Positions 31,571 through 35,839 of a stretch of 35,839 bases of DNA are shown piece after piece. Within the stretch, counting starts at the first letter, position 1. Each line of letters starts with the position of its first letter. The stretch is taken from assembly GCA_046735265.1 (NCBI GenBank), contig JBKPSZ010000111.1, positions 1 to 35,839 of the forward strand. The letters are read 5' to 3'. Source of the stretch: DATBFU01 sp046735265. Lineage in GTDB: Bacteria; Acidobacteriota; Thermoanaerobaculia; UBA5066; Gp7-AA6. The position numbers and the translations under genes were made by a program. Below the pieces are notes generated by a model. That model made no database searches, had not been told where the DNA came from, and worked only from the letters and a program-made list of their open reading frames with translations.

Positions 31571-32229
31571 CCGAGCACCCCCGGCAGCTCCGAAAACGAG
31601 CGGATGACCGAATCGTCGGGGCAGCAGGGCTCCCCGTCTCCGGCGTGCATCCAGACGTGGCGGATACCGAGCGCTCGCGCTCCCTCCATGTCGCGCGGGC
31701 GGGAGTCGCCGACGAAGACCGCCTTGCGTGGGCCGACGCCGAGAGTTGCGAGGGCCGCCTCGAAGATCCGCCGGTCGGGCTTCTCCGCCTTCACGACGAC
31801 CGAATCGATCGCGGCGTCCAGATGGGCGGCGAGCCCCGTCTCGCGGCAGACGGCTTCGAGGTTGCCGTAGAAATTCGAGACGATTCCGAGGCGGTAGCGC
31901 CCGTGGAGCTCCGCGAGCACTCCGGCGCTGCGGGCGAGATGGGCGCGGGCGGAGGCCAGGAAGCGCGACGCCACGCGATCCGCGGACGCCGGCCGGCCGA
32001 GCCGCTCGGCGATCCCCGACGCCAGGCGCGCGACCGTGTCGCCGAAGGAGAGTTCCCGCGGAATCGAGCCGACGAGCGCGTCGTCCGCGGCGTAGAAGGC
32101 GCGATCGAAATCGTCGGCCGCGGCCTCCTCCTCGAAGAGGCACCGGAATCGCTCCTTCCACGCGATGCCGTCCGCGTCGAGCGTCCCCCCGAAGTCGAGG
32201 AGCAGCGCGCGCACCCCGTCTCGGCTCAC
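31567..32229 (-). CDS. HAD-superfamily hydrolase with Gly at the acid/base position
   Basis: 220-aa phosphatase-like protein of the haloacid dehalogenase superfamily. Motif I reads LLLDFGGTLDADG (nucleophile Asp12, with Gly14 instead of the usual second Asp). Motif II is in GIVSNFYGN. A Lys lies in KAEKPDRRIF, and motif IV is VFVGDSRPRDMEGARALG. A helical cap lies between about residues 20 and 90. Removal of a phosphate from an inositol or lipid phosphate intermediate would suit the cluster. The DxGGT form of motif I is found in many active HAD enzymes, so the Gly need not mean loss of function. The GTG at 32229 overlaps the stop of the flippase-like gene. Confidence 0.85.
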   Translation of the reverse strand: MSRDGVRALLLDFGGTLDADGIAWKERFRCLFEEEAAADDFDRAFYAADDALVGSIPRELSFGDTVARLASGIAERLGRPASADRVASRFLASARAHLARSAGVLAELHGRYRLGIVSNFYGNLEAVCRETGLAAHLDAAIDSVVVKAEKPDRRIFEAALATLGVGPRKAVFVGDSRPRDMEGARALGIRHVWMHAGDGEPCCPDDSVIRSFSELPGVLG

Positions 32230-33287
32230 GAGCGCATCCCTCCGTTCGCGAGCCGTCCGACCTCCGGCTCCCGTCGATCGGAGCCGCGCCGCCAGCTCTG
32301 CGCGAGAATGACGAGAAGCCCCGGCACGAGCCAGACGAGCTCGCGGGCGCGCCTCGCGAGAGCGTAGGCGAGCCCCTGCGCGGGAGAGAGACCGAGCAGG
32401 ACCGCGATACCGGCCCGGGCGCCTTCCGCACCGCCGATGCGGCCCGGGAGAAAAAGGAGCATCGTCACGGCCACGAGCGAGAGCGCCTCGATCCCGACGG
32501 CCGCCGCCCAGGGAGTGCCCGGAGAAAACAGGCGGAGGAGGATCACGGTCTCGAGCGCGCCGCCGCACCAGCCGACGAAGCAGAGCGCCATCCCCGCGGC
32601 GAACCGGCCGGGATGTTCGCGATAGAAGCGCTTGATCGATTCATCGACGAGGTGCGCCCCGTCCTGATACCGCCGCAGCCGCCCGGCCAGTGCCTTCCAG
32701 CGCGAGAGCCACCGCGTCGCGGGGCCGTAGGTGCCGCGCGCGAGAGCCCAGGAGAGCCCGCCGAGCATGGCCCCGAGGAGGAGAACTCCCCCGACGGCTC
32801 CGGCCCGCGCCCGCGCCGACAAGGGAAAAGTCGCGAGCGTCAGGACCACTCCCGCGAGGACGAAGAGCCACTGGGCGCCGAGGTCCACCTGTTTATGGAG
32901 CGTCACGGACGCGAGCGCCGGACCGCGTCCCATCCGCGCCGAGAGGAGGTGGACCTTCAGCGGTTCGCCGGCGACGCCGCCGGGGGCAAGGTAGTTCGCC
33001 GAGTCCCCGGCGAGATACACCGCGAAGAGCCGCGGCAGAAACCGCGCCGGCGGGCGCGGCTCCATGACGAACCACCAGCCGAGGCAGAACGCCGCCTGCG
33101 CCACACCGTAGAGCGCCACGAGGATCGGGAACCATCGGCCGATCGCGCGCAGGTTGGCTTCGATCGAAGACCAGCCGATGGCGCGAACCATCCACGCGAG
33201 TAGCGCGAGGCCCGCGGCCGCCGCGAGAAAGCGTCCGAGCCGCCTCGAGAAAGGCGCTCCGGGCCTCGAGGGGCCGTCGGTTTCCAT
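32226..33287 (-). CDS. Flippase-like integral membrane protein (LPG synthase TM/AglD-type)
   Basis: 353-aa protein with about 8 hydrophobic helices. It belongs to the lysylphosphatidylglycerol-synthase transmembrane/flippase-like group: LAPGGVAGEPLKVHLL, the cytoplasmic HKQVDLGAQWLF and, near the C-terminus, LPGRIGGAEGARAGIA carry the paired PGG.../PGxxGxxEG motifs. Relatives are lipid transferases' membrane halves or lipid flippases; there is no aminoacyl-transferase domain here. It may move the cluster's lipid product across the membrane. The ATG at 33287 lacks a Shine-Dalgarno site and lies 32 nt after the ispH stop. Its stop overlaps the HAD gene's start. The basic C-terminus faces the cytoplasm. 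Confidence 0.8.
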   Translation of the reverse strand: METDGPSRPGAPFSRRLGRFLAAAAGLALLAWMVRAIGWSSIEANLRAIGRWFPILVALYGVAQAAFCLGWWFVMEPRPPARFLPRLFAVYLAGDSANYLAPGGVAGEPLKVHLLSARMGRGPALASVTLHKQVDLGAQWLFVLAGVVLTLATFPLSARARAGAVGGVLLLGAMLGGLSWALARGTYGPATRWLSRWKALAGRLRRYQDGAHLVDESIKRFYREHPGRFAAGMALCFVGWCGGALETVILLRLFSPGTPWAAAVGIEALSLVAVTMLLFLPGRIGGAEGARAGIAVLLGLSPAQGLAYALARRARELVWLVPGLLVILAQSWRRGSDRREPEVGRLANGGMRS

Positions 33288-33319
33288 GTCGCGATGCGGG
33301 AGGCGTTGCGGCGCGGCGG

Positions 33320-34309
33320 TCAGACCGCCTGCCGCGTGGCGGGCTTCAACAGGACCTTCAGCTCCTGCGGAAGAGAGAAGCTGACGTTCTCCTTGACCGT
33401 CTCGAACTCCTCGACCTCCGCGACTCCGAGGTTCTCGCGCGCGTATCGGACCACTTCCTGAACGAGGACCTCGGGGGCCGACGCGCTCGCGGTCAGGCCG
33501 AGCACACGCACGCCGGCGAGCCACTCGGGCCGGATGTCTCCCGCGCGCTCGATCAGATGCGAGGGCACGCCCTGATCGCGGGCGACCTCGCACAGCCGGA
33601 GCGAGTTCGAGCTGTTGGGGGCTCCGAGGACGAGCAGGAGATCCACGAACGGCGCCATCGCCTTGACCGAGTCCTGCCGATTCTGCGTCGCGTAACAGAT
33701 GTCGTCCTTGGCCGGACGCGCGAGCTTCGGGAAGCGCCTCTTCAAGACTTCGACGATTTCCCGCGTATCGTCGAGCGAAAGCGTCGTCTGCGTCAGGTAC
33801 GCCACGCGGGTCGGATCGGGCACCTCGACCGCTTCGGCTTCTTCCGTCGTCCCGACCAGGCGGATCGAGTCGGGCGCTTCGCCGAGAGTCCCGATCGTCT
33901 CGTCGTGCTCCTCGTGGCCGATCAGGATGATCGTGTATCCCTGCTTCGCGTAGTGGATCGCCTCGAGGTGGACCTTCGTCACGAGCGGGCAGGTCGCGTC
34001 GATCGTGCGCAGCCGCTTCCGCTGCGCGCTCTCGCGTACCTCCGGCGACACGCCGTGCGCCGAGTAGATCAGCCACGCGCCGTCGGGAACGTCGTGCACT
34101 TCCTCGACGAAGTGCGCCCCCTTGCTGCGAAGCTCGTCCACGACGTAGCGGTTGTGGATGATCTCCTTGCGCACGTACACCGGGCCGTCGCAGACGTCGA
34201 GCGCCTTCTCGACGACGTCGATCGCGCGCACGACCCCGGCGCAGAATCCGCGGAGCCCGGCGACGAGGAGCTTCTCGATCCGGGGCTCCGGGGAGGAGCC
34301 GCTCACCAT
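33320..34309 (-). CDS. ispH: 4-hydroxy-3-methylbut-2-enyl diphosphate reductase
   Basis: Last enzyme of the DXP (MEP) isoprenoid pathway, making IPP and DMAPP with a [4Fe-4S] cluster. The three cluster cysteines are Cys23 (RGFCAGVVRA), Cys107 (DATCPLVTK) and Cys205 (DDICYATQNRQ). Glu137 in GHEEHDETIGTLGEA, the TQTTLS motif and the SNSLRL substrate-binding segment are in place. Length 329 aa is normal. The ATG at 34309 overlaps the dxs stop by 7 nt; the GTG at 34306 is an equally good coupled start. Co-location with dxs shows this transcript serves the pathway to polyprenyl carriers or isoprenoid lipids. Confidence 0.96.
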   Translation of the reverse strand: MVSGSSPEPRIEKLLVAGLRGFCAGVVRAIDVVEKALDVCDGPVYVRKEIIHNRYVVDELRSKGAHFVEEVHDVPDGAWLIYSAHGVSPEVRESAQRKRLRTIDATCPLVTKVHLEAIHYAKQGYTIILIGHEEHDETIGTLGEAPDSIRLVGTTEEAEAVEVPDPTRVAYLTQTTLSLDDTREIVEVLKRRFPKLARPAKDDICYATQNRQDSVKAMAPFVDLLLVLGAPNSSNSLRLCEVARDQGVPSHLIERAGDIRPEWLAGVRVLGLTASASAPEVLVQEVVRYARENLGVAEVEEFETVKENVSFSLPQELKVLLKPATRQAV

Positions 34310-35839
34310 ACGACCGTCTCCGCCACGATCCCGCGCGGCCCTCCGGACCGAACCTTCCGGCCGCCGGCGCGCTCGGCCAGATCCGGATAGAGCGCGAAGA
34401 CGGTCTCGACGACGCCCGAGACGTCCAGCTTGAAGTTGCCTCGCTGGATCGGAGCGGGACTGTGCTCGACGAACTGGTCCGGAATCCCGTGGATGCGAAG
34501 GCCCTGCGCGTCCCAGCCCTCGCGGTGGAAGGCCTCGAGAACCGCGCTTCCGAAGCCGCCCATTTCGAGGTGCTCCTCCAGGGTCAGAATCCGCGGCGCC
34601 GACTCGCGCGCGCGGCGGAGCAGTTCCAGGTCGAGGGGCTTGGCGAAGCGGGCGTTGGCGACACCGCAGTCGACGCCGCGCTCCCGCAGCTGAGCGGCGG
34701 CCTCTTCCGCGATCGGAACCATGGAGCCGTAGGCGATCAGGAACAGATCCTTCCCCTCGCTGCGGATCTCGCCTTTGCCGATCGGGAGGGCCTCGAGCTT
34801 CTCGTCGAGGGAAACGCCGATTCCCGCACCGCGCGGATAACGGACCGCGAACGGCTTGCCGGACTCGAGCGCCGTGTAGATCAGGTGCTGCAGCTCGTTC
34901 TCGTCCCGCCCGGCCGCCACCGTCATGTTCGGGATCCCGCGCGTGTAGGCCACGTCGTAGATCCCCTGGTGCGTTTTGCCGTCGTCGCCGACCAGCCCAG
35001 CGCGGTCGATGCAGACGGTGACCGGCAGCTTCTGCAAGCACACGTCGTGGATGAGCTGGTCGTAGGAGCGTTGCAGGAAGGTGGAGTAGATCGCGACGAC
35101 CGGCTTCCACCCTTCTTTCGCAAGCCCGGCCGCCATGATGACCGCGTGCTCCTCGGCGATGCCGACGTCGTAGACGCGGTCGGGGAACTTTTTCTTGACC
35201 TCGATCAGCGCGGTCCCCTCGAGCATTGCGGCGGAAATCGCCACGATCTTCGGGTCTTTCTCCATCAGCGCCGAAAGCGTCCGCGCGAACACCTGCGAGT
35301 ACGTGAACCGCGGCGCCGAGCCGGGGGCTCCTGTGGGCGTGCCCGGCTGGTGGAACTTGCAGGGGTTCTCTTCCGCGAGCGCGTAACCGCGCCCCTTGTG
35401 CGTCAGGGCGTGGATCACGACGGGCGTTCCATCGGCCGAGACGTCCTTGGCGCGCGCGAGCGCGTCCTCGAGCTCGACGAAGTTGTGCCCATCCACCGGC
35501 CCGATGTAGTGGAACCCGAGCTCGTCCCACACGAGATTGGGCAGAAAGAGGCCTTCCACGGAGCTCTTGAGCTTCCTCGCGAGCTCCCAGGCCTTGTCGC
35601 CGTGCGGCAGACGTTTGACGAACTTGTGCCCCTTCTCGATCAGCTTGCCGTAGGCCGGATGCAGCTCGAAGCGGTTGCGCCAGTGAACCATCCAGCCGAC
35701 GTTTTCCGAGATCGACCAGCCGTTGTCGTTTAAGACGACGATCAGGCGCTTCGGCTTCACGTGGACAATGTTGTTCAGGGCTTCGTAGCTCGGGCCCGAG
35801 GTCAGAGCACCGTCGCCGACGATGACGACCGTGTACGGA
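34303..35839 (-). CDS. dxs: 1-deoxy-D-xylulose-5-phosphate synthase (N-terminus outside window)
   Basis: Thiamine-diphosphate enzyme condensing pyruvate and glyceraldehyde 3-phosphate, first step of the DXP pathway. About 511 residues are visible, beginning inside the TPP-binding GDGALTSGPSYEALNN region (about 35752-35820). The text continues through LIVVLNDNGWSISENVG, the PVDGHN segment, GIAEEHAV with the catalytic Glu, and DRAGLVGDDGKTHQGIYD, ending with the C-terminal transketolase domain. The frame is open to the right edge, so some 110-150 N-terminal residues are missing. GALTSGPSYEAL differs slightly from the common GALTGGMAYEAL. The gene heads the run of coupled genes downstream as far as can be seen; its promoter is outside. 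Confidence 0.96.
   Translation of the reverse strand, partial: PYTVVIVGDGALTSGPSYEALNNIVHVKPKRLIVVLNDNGWSISENVGWMVHWRNRFELHPAYGKLIEKGHKFVKRLPHGDKAWELARKLKSSVEGLFLPNLVWDELGFHYIGPVDGHNFVELEDALARAKDVSADGTPVVIHALTHKGRGYALAEENPCKFHQPGTPTGAPGSAPRFTYSQVFARTLSALMEKDPKIVAISAAMLEGTALIEVKKKFPDRVYDVGIAEEHAVIMAAGLAKEGWKPVVAIYSTFLQRSYDQLIHDVCLQKLPVTVCIDRAGLVGDDGKTHQGIYDVAYTRGIPNMTVAAGRDENELQHLIYTALESGKPFAVRYPRGAGIGVSLDEKLEALPIGKGEIRSEGKDLFLIAYGSMVPIAEEAAAQLRERGVDCGVANARFAKPLDLELLRRARESAPRILTLEEHLEMGGFGSAVLEAFHREGWDAQGLRIHGIPDQFVEHSPAPIQRGNFKLDVSGVVETVFALYPDLAERAGGRKVRSGGPRGIVAETVVW

Noticed and set aside
1..35839. CRISPR arrays, tRNA/rRNA genes, insertion sequences, phage genes
   Set aside because: No regular spacer repeats, tRNA-like cloverleaf, transposase or phage structural motifs were recognised while reading either strand.

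Overview
The window is GC-rich (about two thirds G+C by eye), densely coded chromosome of a Gram-negative-type bacterium. Supporting signs are an outer-membrane assembly lipoprotein (BamD), Tat secretion, a DXP isoprenoid pathway and several lipoproteins. Codon use is high-GC throughout. The mix includes a small Fis-like regulator, a PCRVVDTR...VTGYF secreted C-terminal domain, an AmgK-like kinase, a tetraether-synthase-like radical SAM enzyme and an S9 peptidase. This fits Acidobacteriota best (inference; no rRNA is present to settle it). I saw no rRNA, tRNA, CRISPR array, insertion sequence or prophage.

Layout. 1-5.8 kb: typA/bipA (cut by the left edge) diverges from recQ, followed by an S9 peptidase translationally coupled to an eIF1/YciH-like factor. 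6.3-9.9 kb: a secreted beta-propeller protein, a haem-c lipoprotein on the other strand and a DEAD-box RNA helicase. 9.9-13.1 kb (minus): a radical SAM enzyme resembling archaeal/bacterial tetraether or membrane-spanning-lipid synthases, preceded by a ThiO-type FAD oxidase. 13.2-15.1 kb (plus): secreted cyclophilin, AmgK-like sugar kinase, tatA. 15.2-19.0 kb (minus): a Fis-like regulator, a secreted protein with its own strong promoter and terminator, then the set PASTA protein-rpe-bamD. 19.1-22.9 kb (plus): PHP phosphoesterase, endonuclease IV and two coupled membrane genes. The last of these overlaps tail to tail with the YfhO-family gene.

22.7-35.8 kb (minus) is the most interesting part: a nearly gapless run dxs (cut by the right edge)-ispH-flippase-like membrane protein-HAD phosphatase-nucleotidyltransferase-ATP-grasp enzyme-class III aminotransferase-Gfo/Idh oxidoreductase-CDP-alcohol phosphotransferase-inositol-phosphate synthase-YfhO. 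Most neighbours overlap by 4 nt. The content suggests synthesis of CDP-inositol and transfer of phospho-inositol to an alcohol acceptor (a polar lipid or a soluble inositol phosphodiester). Possible amination/ligation of the cyclitol and export or glycosylation would follow. This pathway is inferred and I do not recognise it as a described one.

Regulatory pattern: several genes without a Shine-Dalgarno sequence (recQ, thiO, PASTA gene, nfo, a small hypothetical) have a TAnnnT-like or near-TATAAT hexamer ending 6-8 nt before the start codon, as expected for leaderless transcripts. Others have clear AGGAG-type sites.
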